Origin: Rhodospirillales bacterium
GTDB taxonomy: Bacteria > Pseudomonadota > Alphaproteobacteria > TMED109
Direction of reading: 5' to 3'
Length of the DNA: 48,621 bases
Assembly (NCBI GenBank): GCA_028824295.1
Contig: JAPPED010000012.1
Location: 1-48,621, forward strand
A program made the position numbers and the translations under genes. Each line of letters starts with the position of its first letter. Positions within the stretch are counted from its first letter, which is position 1. Below, in pieces: positions 17,021 to 25,360 of this stretch. The notes beneath the pieces were generated by a model. That model ran no database searches and was not told the DNA's origin. It saw nothing but the letters and a program-made list of their open reading frames with translations.

Positions 17021-18399
17021 GCGGGAACGCTCGCGCCGCCATCGGTTTCGGCGTGGTCGCGGCGGCGCTCCTGTCCATCGGCCTGGGCCAGTCCTGGTCG
17101 GTCAGTCTGGCGGTGCTCAACCTATGCCTGATCTCGGCGGTGATGGCGCTTGGCGTCAATATCCAATGGGGCTACGCCGGATTGTTCAACGTGGGGACGA
17201 TGGCGTTCGCCGCATTGGGGGGTCTGGCCGCGGTGGTGGTCTCGCAGCCGCCGGTCCATGAGGCCGTTTCGGCGGGCGGCGCGAGCCTGCTGCTCGCCGC
17301 CGGAGTGGCGTGTCTGACGGTGGCGCTGATCTGGCTTGCCTGCCAACGGCTGCCGGCCGGCGCCCTCCGCACCGCCGCAGTGGCGGTGGCGGCCCTCGTC
17401 GGATACTTCTCGATCAGCGCCTTCTTCAATCCGGCGGTGGAGGCGATCGAAGCCATCGACCCGTCTTCCACCGGCTATCTCGGCGGGCTCGGTCTTCCCA
17501 TTGTCATGTCGTGGGCAGTGGGCGGGTTGTTTGCCGGGAGCGCCGCCTGGGCGATCGGCCGCGTGGCGCTGGGCCTACGCGCGGACTATTTCGCGATCGC
17601 CACGCTCGGGATCTCCGAGATCGTGATCGCGGTACTGAAGAACGAGGACTGGCTCGCCCGGGGGGTGAAGAACGTCACCGGGCTCGACCGCCCGGTACCC
17701 TATGAAATCGGCCTCCAGCGAGCGGACTGGTTCCAGGACCTGGTGCACTCGCTAAACCGGGACAGGCTCGCCGCATTGACCGAGTCGGAATCCGCCGCCC
17801 TGCTGCGCGAACTGGTGGTCGAGGCCTCCGGCATCTTCGTCAAGCTCTGTTACGCGGGATTGTTCGCCGCCGTCCTCCTGGTCGTGCTGCTGCTCAGCGA
17901 GCGGGCACTCCGTTCACCGTGGGGACGGATGATGCGCGCGATCCGCGACAACGAGACTGCCGCCGAGGCGCTGGGAAAGGATGTCTACCGGCGCCACATG
18001 CAGGTCTTTGTGCTTGGCTCAGCCGTGGTTGGCGTTGCAGGCGCAATGCTGGTGACTCTTGATGGCCAATTCACGCCCACCAGCTACATCCCGTTGCGGT
18101 TCACTTTCCTGATCTGGGTGATGGTGATCGTCGGGGGATCCGGCAACAATCTCGGCGCGGTGCTTGGCGGGTTCATCGTCTGGTTGAGCTGGATCGAAGC
18201 CGAGCCGGTCGCACTGTGGGCGGTCGCGACCCTGACGGCAGCGATGGCGCCGGACGATCCTTTCCGCGTCCACCTGGTCGAGGCCGCGGCGCATGTTCGG
18301 CCCATCTTGATGGGCGTGATCCTGCTGCTCGTGATGCGTTTCACCCCGCGTGGCGTCGTGCCGGAAACGGTGGGCCGTCAACGACCTCTTTCTTCCTGA
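17017..18399 (+). CDS. LivM-type ABC transporter permease, long form (operon 1)
   Basis: A 460-residue permease, clearly longer than the 300-360 residues usual for LivM. It has the LivM marks: GYAGLFNVGTMAFAALGG near residue 50, FAIATLGISEIVIAVL, and WGRMMRAIRDNETAAEALG with VVGVAGAML after it. The extra length lies in a hydrophobic block at about 85-150 and a polar stretch at about 235-270 (from ADWFQDLVHSLN). Last gene of the operon; it converges with the BCCT gene. Confidence 0.9.
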   Translation: MSGNARAAIGFGVVAAALLSIGLGQSWSVSLAVLNLCLISAVMALGVNIQWGYAGLFNVGTMAFAALGGLAAVVVSQPPVHEAVSAGGASLLLAAGVACLTVALIWLACQRLPAGALRTAAVAVAALVGYFSISAFFNPAVEAIEAIDPSSTGYLGGLGLPIVMSWAVGGLFAGSAAWAIGRVALGLRADYFAIATLGISEIVIAVLKNEDWLARGVKNVTGLDRPVPYEIGLQRADWFQDLVHSLNRDRLAALTESESAALLRELVVEASGIFVKLCYAGLFAAVLLVVLLLSERALRSPWGRMMRAIRDNETAAEALGKDVYRRHMQVFVLGSAVVGVAGAMLVTLDGQFTPTSYIPLRFTFLIWVMVIVGGSGNNLGAVLGGFIVWLSWIEAEPVALWAVATLTAAMAPDDPFRVHLVEAAAHVRPILMGVILLLVMRFTPRGVVPETVGRQRPLSS

Positions 18400-18793
18400 A
18401 CATCCTCGCGCCTACCGAACGGACCGTCGCGAGGAGAGGCCTGACGCCGAAACGCTCCGCTCCCACGCGCGACAATCCGGGCACCAACCGGTCCTGGCTG
18501 CAGCCCGAGCACGTCGGCCACGCCCGCTGTTATCCGGGTTGCGACCCATCATGCGTTCCCCGACACTGCCACCGGTGTCCCGAGGCTGGCCGACGGCCAA
18601 CCGGCACATGGGGGCCTGAGCCCAAGCCGTCTGTGGTCGGATCCGGCACAAAGAGCACGCGTGACCGGATCTGCCGAGGGACCCCGGGCGCCCCACACCG
18701 TTGGCCGGCTGCGGGGCGCTCCTTGGTGCCTGACGTCGAGGACCGCGATACGGGTCTGAGGCTACGCTGGGTCGATCAACTCCATTCGCCTCG
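18400..18793. other. Convergent gap without recognisable gene
   Basis: 394 bases between two converging gene ends. No gene and no hairpin with T-runs were recognised. Confidence 0.5.
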
Positions 18794-20449
18794 TCAAGCG
18801 TGCAGTTCCTGGGCCATGCGCGTGCCGTCGGCGGCACGTTCCCCGGATGGCGTCTTGACCTCGCTCGGGTCCTCGTGGAGCGACTTGACGATTCCGTAGG
18901 TCATCAGCAGCAGGACCACGCTGACCGGCAGGGCCGCGGCGATGGACGCCGTCTGCAGCGCCACCAGTCCGCCGGCGAGCAACAGGATGGCGGCGACCAG
19001 ACCTTCACCCAGACCCCAGACGATGCGGAAGTGCTGCGGCGGGTGATCGTCGCCCATGGAAAGCATGGTCGTGATCACCAGTGTCCCGGAATCCGACGAG
19101 GTGATGAACCAAGTCGCCAGCAGGAAGGTCGCCAGGGCCGCCATGATCCAGTTGAGCCAGCTGACGGACGTCACCTTGTCGATCGTGCCGTAGAGTGCCC
19201 CGGGCAGGTCCCAATTGCGCACCAGATCGGCGATACCGGCGGTGCCGACGCCTCCTTGGGCGTTCAGCTCGAGATAGATGGCGGAACCGCCGAAGATGCA
19301 CAGCCAGAAGAAGGCGATCGTGGTCGGCACGAACATCACGCCCAGCATGAACTCGCGGATGGTTCGGCCGCGGCTGATGCGTGCGATGAACATGCCGACG
19401 AAGGGAGCCCAGGAAATCCACCATCCCCAGTAGAAGATGGTCCAGCCCCCCTGCCACGCTGCAGTCCCCTGATCGTTGAAGGTCTGGAAGCCCATCGGAA
19501 TGAAGTTCCACAGGTAATCACCCGCCGTCGTGACAAAGAAACCCATCAGCCACTTGAACGGACCGCCGAACAGGAAGAAGGCCAGCAGCGCGATGCTCAG
19601 CCAGATGTTCCACTCAGAGATGATGCGGATTCCCTTTCCGACCCCTGAGACGGCCGAAAGGGTTGCAACGGCCGAGATCACGGCGATCAGGACAATCTTC
19701 GTGACGATCCCCGGATCGATTCCGAACAAGTAGTTGAGCCCGGCCGCCATTTGCGACACGCCGAGGCCCAGCGAGGTGGCCACACCGAACACGGTGCCGA
19801 ACACGGCCAGCAGATCGACCGCGTGGCCAGCCGGCCCGTAAATCCGGTCGCCGATGACCGGGTGCAGCGCGCTGCGCAGCGTCAGTGGCAATTTCTTGCG
19901 GAAACCGAAGTAGGCCAGACAAAGGCCAACGATCACGTAGAGCGACCAGGCGTGGAACCCCCAGTGGAAATAGGTCACGCGCATCGCAGCGACTGCGCGC
20001 TGCTCGCTCATCTGGGTAAAGCCGGCTATGTCGGCAAACGGGTTGTTGGGATAGCCCCACGGCTCCGAATTGTCGAAATAGAACATCGGCTCGGCGATGC
20101 CGAAGAACAGAATGCCGATACCCACGCCTGCCGAGAACAGCATCGCGAACCACGAGAAGTTGGAGAACTCGGGCCGGCTGTCATCGCTACCGAGCCTGAT
20201 CTTTCCAAACCGGCTGAACATCAGGTACACGCAGACGAAGAGCGTAATCAGCAGCACCGACACGTAGTACCAGTTGAGCGCCGACTCGATCCATCCGCGC
20301 ACGGCCGAATAAATGCTGTTGGCGAATTCCACGTTGAGGGCGGTAAAGACCACGAAGGCGATCACCATGCCCTTGGATGCCAGCCCCATCCCGCCGTGCA
20401 GTCCCTTGAAGATGCCCGCTTGGGCTACCAGACTTCGGTGTGTCGTCAT
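18794..20449 (-). CDS. BCCT-family betaine/carnitine/choline transporter
   Basis: A 551-residue sodium- or proton-coupled carrier of quaternary ammonium compounds with about 12 membrane spans. Seen: GVGIGILFFGIAEP, the glycine-rich first-repeat helix; the tryptophan-rich signature WTIFYWGWWISWAPFVGMF, then IARISRGRTIREF; and WFITSSDSGTLV near the end. The C-terminal tail is short (LHEDPSEVKTPSGERAADG), unlike the long osmosensory tails of BetP-like members, so catabolic or constitutive uptake is more likely than turgor sensing. ATG 20449 has GGAG 7 bases upstream; a GTG two codons earlier is less well placed. It is transcribed away from higBA. Confidence 0.94.
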   Translation of the reverse strand: MTTHRSLVAQAGIFKGLHGGMGLASKGMVIAFVVFTALNVEFANSIYSAVRGWIESALNWYYVSVLLITLFVCVYLMFSRFGKIRLGSDDSRPEFSNFSWFAMLFSAGVGIGILFFGIAEPMFYFDNSEPWGYPNNPFADIAGFTQMSEQRAVAAMRVTYFHWGFHAWSLYVIVGLCLAYFGFRKKLPLTLRSALHPVIGDRIYGPAGHAVDLLAVFGTVFGVATSLGLGVSQMAAGLNYLFGIDPGIVTKIVLIAVISAVATLSAVSGVGKGIRIISEWNIWLSIALLAFFLFGGPFKWLMGFFVTTAGDYLWNFIPMGFQTFNDQGTAAWQGGWTIFYWGWWISWAPFVGMFIARISRGRTIREFMLGVMFVPTTIAFFWLCIFGGSAIYLELNAQGGVGTAGIADLVRNWDLPGALYGTIDKVTSVSWLNWIMAALATFLLATWFITSSDSGTLVITTMLSMGDDHPPQHFRIVWGLGEGLVAAILLLAGGLVALQTASIAAALPVSVVLLLMTYGIVKSLHEDPSEVKTPSGERAADGTRMAQELHA

Positions 20450-20779
20450 GTCCACGCTCCACTTCCGTCGACACAGTACATCGTCGGCCGCGGCGGAACC
20501 AAGGAATCATCCGCAGGCGGAGCTTCTCCCGCAGACCTGGGGCCACTGCCCATGGCGCTTGGCGGAATCGCATCGGCAGCGATATTGCTTCTTTCGAGCA
20601 AGCCCGAGACAGGTCACGACGAAGACGTGGTCCCATCGAACCCGGTGTGCACGGCCTGCCGGTGCGGGGACCCATCCGCTGGCCACGCCGCCTGGCCGGT
20701 TTGGCCGCAGCGCCCGCTCAACGCCGCCGCAGCTAGCGCCGCTCGTCCTCCAGGTGCTCGCTCGGCTGACCTCCCTTAA
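20450..20779. other. Divergent intergenic region between BCCT gene and higBA
   Basis: No gene recognised. It should contain the BCCT promoter on the minus strand, but I see no clear -35/-10 pair there. The higBA promoter lies just to the right. Confidence 0.5.
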
Positions 20780-20808
20780 TTGAGTACTGTCGATGGACAA
20801 CGTACAAT
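20780..20808 (+). promoter_or_regulatory. Sigma-70-type promoter of higBA
   Basis: TTGAGT (20780-20785), a 17-base spacer, then TACAAT (20803-20808). Only six bases separate the -10 element from the toxin ATG at 20815, and no ribosome site lies there. The transcript should begin at or next to the A of the ATG (leaderless). AATTGAGTAC and GTACAATTG around the two elements form an imperfect inverted repeat that could serve as an antitoxin operator. Confidence 0.6.
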
Positions 20809-20814
20809 TGAAAC

Positions 20815-21075
20815 ATGATCCGGTCGTTTCGACATCGCGGACTGAAGGAACTATATGAGCGCGGGCAGTCAAGCAAAGTGGCGCCCGAGCACCTCGCGAA
20901 ACTCTTGCGAATCGTGACTGCTTTGGACCGAAGCACGAACCCGGAAGCGATGGATCTTCCGGGCTATCGCCTGCACCGCCTCCGCGGTCACCATGCGGTG
21001 GCGGTCTCCGCCAATTGGCAGGTGACCTTTCGGTTTGATGACGGCGATGTCGTGGATGTCGACTATGTGGATTAG
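20815..21075 (+). CDS. higB: HigB-type toxin, truncated before catalytic Tyr-His
   Basis: An 86-residue RelE/HigB-fold protein. HigB toxins cut mRNA on the ribosome. Family marks: MIRSFRHRGLKELYE at the start, LPGYRLHRLRG with His54, and NWQVTFRFDDGDVVDVDYVD at the end. HigB proteins usually finish ...DYH, and in the studied Proteus HigB the residues His54, Asp90, Tyr91 and His92 form the active site. Here the frame reads GAT-TAG-CAC-TAG (21070-21081): the Tyr codon has become amber, followed by the expected His codon and a second stop. The protein therefore lacks the Tyr-His pair and is probably inactive or weak. It is followed 17 bases later by higA. Confidence 0.9.
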   Translation: MIRSFRHRGLKELYERGQSSKVAPEHLAKLLRIVTALDRSTNPEAMDLPGYRLHRLRGHHAVAVSANWQVTFRFDDGDVVDVDYVD

Positions 21076-21092
21076 CACTAGGAGGTTCTGCC

Positions 21093-21380
21093 ATGGCAAT
21101 GAGCGACCCTGTCCATCCCGGAGCCATCGTGCGTGAGGATTGCCTGAAGCCTCTGGGTCTGTCGGTCACGGAAGGGGCACGGCGGCTCGGTGTCGGGCGG
21201 CAAACGCTATCCAATCTGGTGAACGAGAAGGCTTCGGTCTCAGTCGAGATGGCCTACCGCCTGTCGAAAGCGTTCGGGTCCACACCGGAAACCTGGCTTG
21301 GGATGCAGCTGGCCTTCGACCTCGCGCAGTCACGCGATCTCGAACGGACGATCCAGGTCGAGCGCATCGCTGCCGCCTAG
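21093..21380 (+). CDS. higA: HigA-type antitoxin (helix-turn-helix)
   Basis: A 95-residue HigA/VapI-family antitoxin: VHPGAIVREDCLKPLGLSVT, then an HTH (EGARRLGVGRQTLSNLVNEK, with VEMAYRLSKAFGSTPETWLGMQ after it). It neutralises HigB and normally represses the operon by binding the promoter. It has a strong ribosome site (AGGAGGT, 6-7 bases before the ATG), in contrast to the toxin gene, which has none; antitoxin should be made in excess. The sequence looks intact. Confidence 0.93.
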   Translation: MAMSDPVHPGAIVREDCLKPLGLSVTEGARRLGVGRQTLSNLVNEKASVSVEMAYRLSKAFGSTPETWLGMQLAFDLAQSRDLERTIQVERIAAA

Positions 21381-21437
21381 GGCGTACCCGCAGCCGGCAT
21401 TGCCGTCATCGTCATGCCGATCGGGCATTGCGCGCCA

Positions 21438-21640
21438 GACGATCTGGTGCGCAGCTTCGTTGCCATCGCATAGCGCGAGTTGATGCTGCCTGCCCCGCTT
21501 GCCGGGCAGTTGGCCAACCACGCTGGTCCGAACGACGTCACCTCAGGCCAAACGCTACGCGCACCTCGTGACCGACTCGGTGAGAGAGTCAGGGTCTCGC
21601 GTTGGCGACAGCATCCGCACACATATTGCCTCTTCCGAGC
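21438..21640 (+). pseudogene. Decayed C-terminus of a tyrosine recombinase (phage/island integrase)
   Basis: Read in two frames, this stretch spells the end of a P4-type integrase. Frame one gives DDLVRSFVAIA, an in-frame TAG (21471-21473), then RELMLPAPLAGQLANHAG. After a one-base shift near 21528 it continues RTTSPQAKRYAHLVTDSV, then RESGSRVGDSI. This matches the family pattern HDLRxSFAS..., LxxLxGHxxxxTTxRYAHL, and an R-x-GDxI tail, including the catalytic Tyr (codon 21556-21558). The rest of the gene is gone. It follows higBA in the same direction and suggests a lost mobile island. Apart from this relic I see nothing in 21381-21858. Confidence 0.65.
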
Positions 21641-21858
21641 GGACCCGCGGCAATTTGCTCAACCTTCGGACGGTGCGCACCGCTTTTCCGTCCAAGACCC
21701 CCGGACCTTCGGCGCGGTTTCGATTTCGGTCACCCGCCCGCGCCACGGAGCCGTACTCATGACGGGCGCCGTTACACGTGACACCGTCAAGCGGATGACA
21801 GGCGATAGGAGGCTGATCGGTTGGCTTCGAGCCGCGCGAGCCTTGGCCAAGTGGTGCT

Positions 21859-23202
21859 TTACGACCTGGTCGCCTGATAGGGGCCCCAGGAGGGGTCTGA
21901 AGCATCAGTGGGGGTCGGGAGTTCGCGTTCCCGGTTGCCCGTGATGTCGATCGTGTAGATCCGAATCGTGTCGGCGCTGCCCGGAGCCGGTTCAGTTCGC
22001 GCAAACGCCAGCAAACGTCCATTGGGCGCCCAGCTGGGACCCTCCACCAGAAAGCCGTCCGCGATCAGCCGCTCGCCGGTGCCGTCCGGGTGCATGAGTC
22101 CGATATAGAAGCGTCCCTTCACCGACTTCGTAAACGCAATGTAGTCGCCGCGGGGAGACCAGACCGGAGTGGTATAGCTTCCCTCTCCGAAACTGATCCG
22201 GCGGGCCACACCGCCTCCGGAATCCATCACGAACAGATGTGGTCGCCCCGATCGGTCGGAACTGAAGACGATCCTGTCTCCATCGGGGCTATAGCTCGGC
22301 GACGTGTCGATCGCGCGGCCGCGGGTCAGCTGCAGAAGATCACCGGTTGCCAAATCCAATGTGAAGACGTTGGTCACACCCTCGCGTGCCAACGACATGG
22401 CAACCTCAGTGCCCTCCGGGTGGAACCGGGGCGCGAATGACATGCCGGAGAATTGCCCCAGTTCCTCGCTTCTGCGGGCATCCAGATCGTATCGAAACAC
22501 GCTCGGCTCCCGGCCCTGGTAGCTGAAGTACAGCGCTCCATTTCCGTCGGGCGAGAAGCGCGGCGTCAAAACCAGATGCGATCCATCTGTGAGGTATTCG
22601 TGGTTGGCCCCGTCCTGATCCATGATCGCGAGCCTCTTGACGCGCTCCGTCGCCGGCCCCGACTCGGCCACGTACAGGATGCGCGTATCGAAGTACCCGG
22701 GCTCACCCGTGACACGGGTATAGATTCGATCAGCCAGCACGTGCGCCATCCGGCGTGCGAGCGCCAAGGGTCCATTCAGGCGGACACCGACCATCTCCCG
22801 GCCGCCATAGACGTCCCAAGCCCGGACCGCCACCTCGATCGTCCCGTCACCCCGATCGCGAACCGACCCGGCGATGAGCACCTGAGCATCGATGATCCGC
22901 CAGTCGCGGAACCGCGGCTGCTCTGCCGCGTCCGCCGCGCTTTGCATGTACGCTTCCGGATTGATCTGCCGAAAAAGAGCCGAACTCTGGAGGTCGTTGA
23001 CGACGACATCACCGATGTCGCCGGCATCCGTCGCCAACAGATTTCCTTCCACATCGAGTGTCAGGGCGAAAGGAACGGGCTCGATCCGCCCCTCGGTGAT
23101 ATCGATTTCCAGCGGCCCTTCCTGCGCCAGCACAGAGTGGCCGGCAACAAGCAGGACGGCGAACGGCGCCGTGAAACGGAAAAAAGCTGACATGCGTGGC
23201 AT
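21859..23202 (-). CDS. tolB: Tol-Pal system protein TolB
   Basis: A 447-residue periplasmic protein: signal peptide (residues 1-26, ending HSVLA), an N-terminal alpha/beta domain (LEIDITEGRIEPVPFALT), then a six-bladed beta-propeller with TolB repeats (RFSPDGNGALYFS, SYSPDGDRIVFSSDRSG, VWSPRGDYIAF, SWAPNGRLLAF). It links the inner-membrane TolQRA motor to Pal during outer-membrane constriction. ATG 23202 is chosen: it has AGGTGT 7 bases upstream and lies 17 bases after the tolA stop. The pal gene that normally follows is not present here. Confidence 0.97.
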   Translation of the reverse strand: MPRMSAFFRFTAPFAVLLVAGHSVLAQEGPLEIDITEGRIEPVPFALTLDVEGNLLATDAGDIGDVVVNDLQSSALFRQINPEAYMQSAADAAEQPRFRDWRIIDAQVLIAGSVRDRGDGTIEVAVRAWDVYGGREMVGVRLNGPLALARRMAHVLADRIYTRVTGEPGYFDTRILYVAESGPATERVKRLAIMDQDGANHEYLTDGSHLVLTPRFSPDGNGALYFSYQGREPSVFRYDLDARRSEELGQFSGMSFAPRFHPEGTEVAMSLAREGVTNVFTLDLATGDLLQLTRGRAIDTSPSYSPDGDRIVFSSDRSGRPHLFVMDSGGGVARRISFGEGSYTTPVWSPRGDYIAFTKSVKGRFYIGLMHPDGTGERLIADGFLVEGPSWAPNGRLLAFARTEPAPGSADTIRIYTIDITGNRERELPTPTDASDPSWGPYQATRS

Positions 23203-23219
23203 CGAGAACACCTGGCGGG

Positions 23220-24185
23220 CTAGCGCGGTGGACGGAAGTTTAACCGCACGCGCCGCCACAGTGGGTACTCCTCGGGCGGCAGCCCGGTGATCTTGCCAGT
23301 CCTCAGGATCGCGGCCTGGGCACTGTCAAGCAGCGGCCGCAGGAGCGCATTCCGATCGATCCGGTCGAGTTCCGCATCCGAAATGTGAAGATCGTGGATG
23401 GTGCCGTCCGGCTGCAGCTGGAAGTCCAGGCTCACGACCATGTCGTCGACCTCCTGCAGTGCCGGAGGGCGCCTCCAGTTGGCCTGGATCTGCCTCTGAA
23501 TCAAGCCGTAAATCCGGGCCCGTGCGAAGCGGTCTTCGGGTGTGTCGCGCGCGACCGGCCGTGGCACCGGTTCGAGTGCCGCGAGGCGCTCCAGCGTTTC
23601 CTCCAGATTGGTCTCGGCCTCCCCGGCTTCCGGCGGTGAAGGTTCTCGTTCGGAAAGGTCACGGAGCATGTCGTCGAAACGCGATGGCGGGGGTGGCGCA
23701 GCCGGCGCGGGGGGAGGATCAGCCTGCGCCACCTGCGGGGGCATGGGTTCCGGGAGTTCGGGTTCTACGGGTTCCGGCTCGACCATCGTGGGCGCGGGTG
23801 GCGGTGGCGCCGATTCCGAAGCTGGCGGTTCGGGGCTGGGCGGCGGGGGAGCAGGAGGCGCCACCGCTACCGGTGCTGGTTTGGGCGGCGGCGGCGGGGT
23901 GTCGTCAACGGGCGCCTCGACGGCTTCGGGTTCCGGCGGGCTGGCCGCTGCGACCGGTTCCGGCGGTCGTGCGGGCGCCGGATCCGCCGGATTCTGTTCC
24001 CGCTGCGGCATCGCCGGCGGAGGCGGCGCCTCTGCCGGCTCCAGCACGGGTTCGAGAGCCTGCGCCACCTCCACGTCGATCGAGGGCGGCAGCACGATCG
24101 GCCGCGACAACGTTGGCAGGCCCACCACTGCCAAGGTCACGAATAGAGCGTGCAACAGGACCGATAGAAAGACACTCCGGCCCAC
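23220..24185 (-). CDS. tolA: TolA-like energy-transducing protein with proline-rich linker
   Basis: A 321-residue protein: N-terminal membrane anchor (residues 4-24, SVFLSVLLHALFVTLAVVGL), a long Pro/Ala/Glu-rich middle (about 35-190, many PPPP runs), and a C-terminal TolA/TonB-like domain (about 215-321; YGLIQRQIQANWRRPP, then VVSLDFQLQPDGTIHDLHI). It transmits the TolQR proton-driven force across the periplasm. The linker is proline-rich as in TonB, not the Ala/Lys/Glu helix of enterobacterial TolA; position between tolR and tolB decides the name. The start is GTG at 24185, 4 bases after the tolR stop. The stop is TAG. Confidence 0.9.
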   Translation of the reverse strand: MGRSVFLSVLLHALFVTLAVVGLPTLSRPIVLPPSIDVEVAQALEPVLEPAEAPPPPAMPQREQNPADPAPARPPEPVAAASPPEPEAVEAPVDDTPPPPPKPAPVAVAPPAPPPPSPEPPASESAPPPPAPTMVEPEPVEPELPEPMPPQVAQADPPPAPAAPPPPSRFDDMLRDLSEREPSPPEAGEAETNLEETLERLAALEPVPRPVARDTPEDRFARARIYGLIQRQIQANWRRPPALQEVDDMVVSLDFQLQPDGTIHDLHISDAELDRIDRNALLRPLLDSAQAAILRTGKITGLPPEEYPLWRRVRLNFRPPR

Positions 24186-24189
24186 GGCG

Positions 24190-24633
24190 TCAGGGCCCGT
24201 CGGAATTGGGCGGGACCGTGACCAGTGCCACGCGATGCCGGCCTGACGCCGAAATGAGTCCGATCACTTCCATGATCCGTCCGTAGTCTACATCCCGGTC
24301 GCCGCGTACGAACACCCGCTGACCGGACCGGGCCTCCTGAATGGCGGCCAGCTTGGCCGCCAAGGTCTCGATCTCAATCGGTGTATCGAGCAGCAGCACC
24401 CGCCCGTCGGCCTGTACCGTCACGACGATGGGTTCATCGTTGCCGGGGATGGGTTCCGCATCTGCCTCGGGGAGGTTGACGCTCACACCCGTGGTCAGCA
24501 GCGGTGCGGTGATCATGAATACGACGAGCAAGACGAGCATCACGTCGACGAGCGGGGTGACGTTGATCTCCGACATGGGGGCCCGGGTGCCCCGCCCGAG
24601 ACGCGCCTTGTGCTGAACCGGATCAATGTTCAA
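24190..24633 (-). CDS. tolR: Tol-Pal system protein TolR (ExbD family)
   Basis: A 147-residue inner-membrane protein. SEINVTPLVDVMLVLLVVFM is the ExbD/TolR transmembrane helix with its essential Asp (in LVDVM) that takes part in proton flow; the periplasmic part (VNLPEADAEP, FVRGDRDVDYGRIMEVI) follows. It begins with TTG at 24633, which overlaps the tolQ stop (TTGA), implying coupled translation. Confidence 0.95.
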   Translation of the reverse strand: MNIDPVQHKARLGRGTRAPMSEINVTPLVDVMLVLLVVFMITAPLLTTGVSVNLPEADAEPIPGNDEPIVVTVQADGRVLLLDTPIEIETLAAKLAAIQEARSGQRVFVRGDRDVDYGRIMEVIGLISASGRHRVALVTVPPNSDGP

Positions 24634-25340
24634 GTTTCGTTCTCGTCAATGTGTCGCGACAGCAGCGCGCCGAGTTCACTCGCAAACGTTTCGAGACGTG
24701 CGGCATAGCGATTCAGATCGCTCGAGATCTTGTTGTACGCCACCACCGCCGGGATGGCGGCCAACAGTCCGAGCGCCGTTGCAAACAGGGCCTCGGCGAT
24801 GCCTGGAGCCACCACGGCCAGCGACGTGTCCTGGCTCACGGCGATCGACTGGAAGCTGTTCATGATCCCCCAGACCGTCCCGAAGAGACCGACGAACGGT
24901 GCCGTCGAGCCGACCGTCGCGAGGAAGCCGACGTTTCTTTCGAGGGCGTCCATCTCCCGGGTGACGGTAACGTGCATCACCTGTCCAATCCGTTCACTCA
25001 GGCCCGCCGCAATGGTCCGTTGGCGCTCGGTCTGCGTGACCGACCGCTGCCACTCGTTCATGCCGGACACGAACACCGCGGCCAGCGGGTGATCGGGGCG
25101 GCTCTGGAGATGCCGGTGCAGCTCCTCCAACGAGCCCCCTGACCAAAACGTCTGCTCGAACTGATTGGCCTTGCGCTTGAGAATTCGCAGTCGGCCCATC
25201 TTCTGAATGATCACCGCCCAGCTCCAGACCGAGGCCAGGACCAGCACGACCAGTACGGCCTTTACCACGATGTCGGCCTGCAGCACCAAGCCCCAGATCG
25301 TCAGATCGATGTCACCCGTGGTGGTGAGAAATTCGTCCAT
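24630..25340 (-). CDS. tolQ: Tol-Pal system protein TolQ (ExbB family)
   Basis: A 236-residue membrane protein with three transmembrane helices: AVLVVLVLASVWSWAVIIQ (about 29-47), GFLATVGSTAPFVGLFGTVWGI (about 139-160) and GIAEALFATALGLLAAIPAVV (about 176-197). The last two carry the family's conserved Thr and small residues around the TolR helix. It forms the proton-driven stator with TolR. It lies 20 bases after ybgC. Confidence 0.96.
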   Translation of the reverse strand: MDEFLTTTGDIDLTIWGLVLQADIVVKAVLVVLVLASVWSWAVIIQKMGRLRILKRKANQFEQTFWSGGSLEELHRHLQSRPDHPLAAVFVSGMNEWQRSVTQTERQRTIAAGLSERIGQVMHVTVTREMDALERNVGFLATVGSTAPFVGLFGTVWGIMNSFQSIAVSQDTSLAVVAPGIAEALFATALGLLAAIPAVVAYNKISSDLNRYAARLETFASELGALLSRHIDENET

Positions 25341-25360
25341 GTACCTGAAGATGTCCGGAA

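Noticed and set aside
19751-20779. 342-codon open frame on the plus strand
   Set aside because: Antisense shadow of the BCCT gene; His/Glu-rich composition is the mirror of membrane codons.
23459-24286. Long Pro/Arg- and Gly/Ser-rich plus-strand frames
   Set aside because: Mirrors of the proline-rich linker of tolA; no independent signal.
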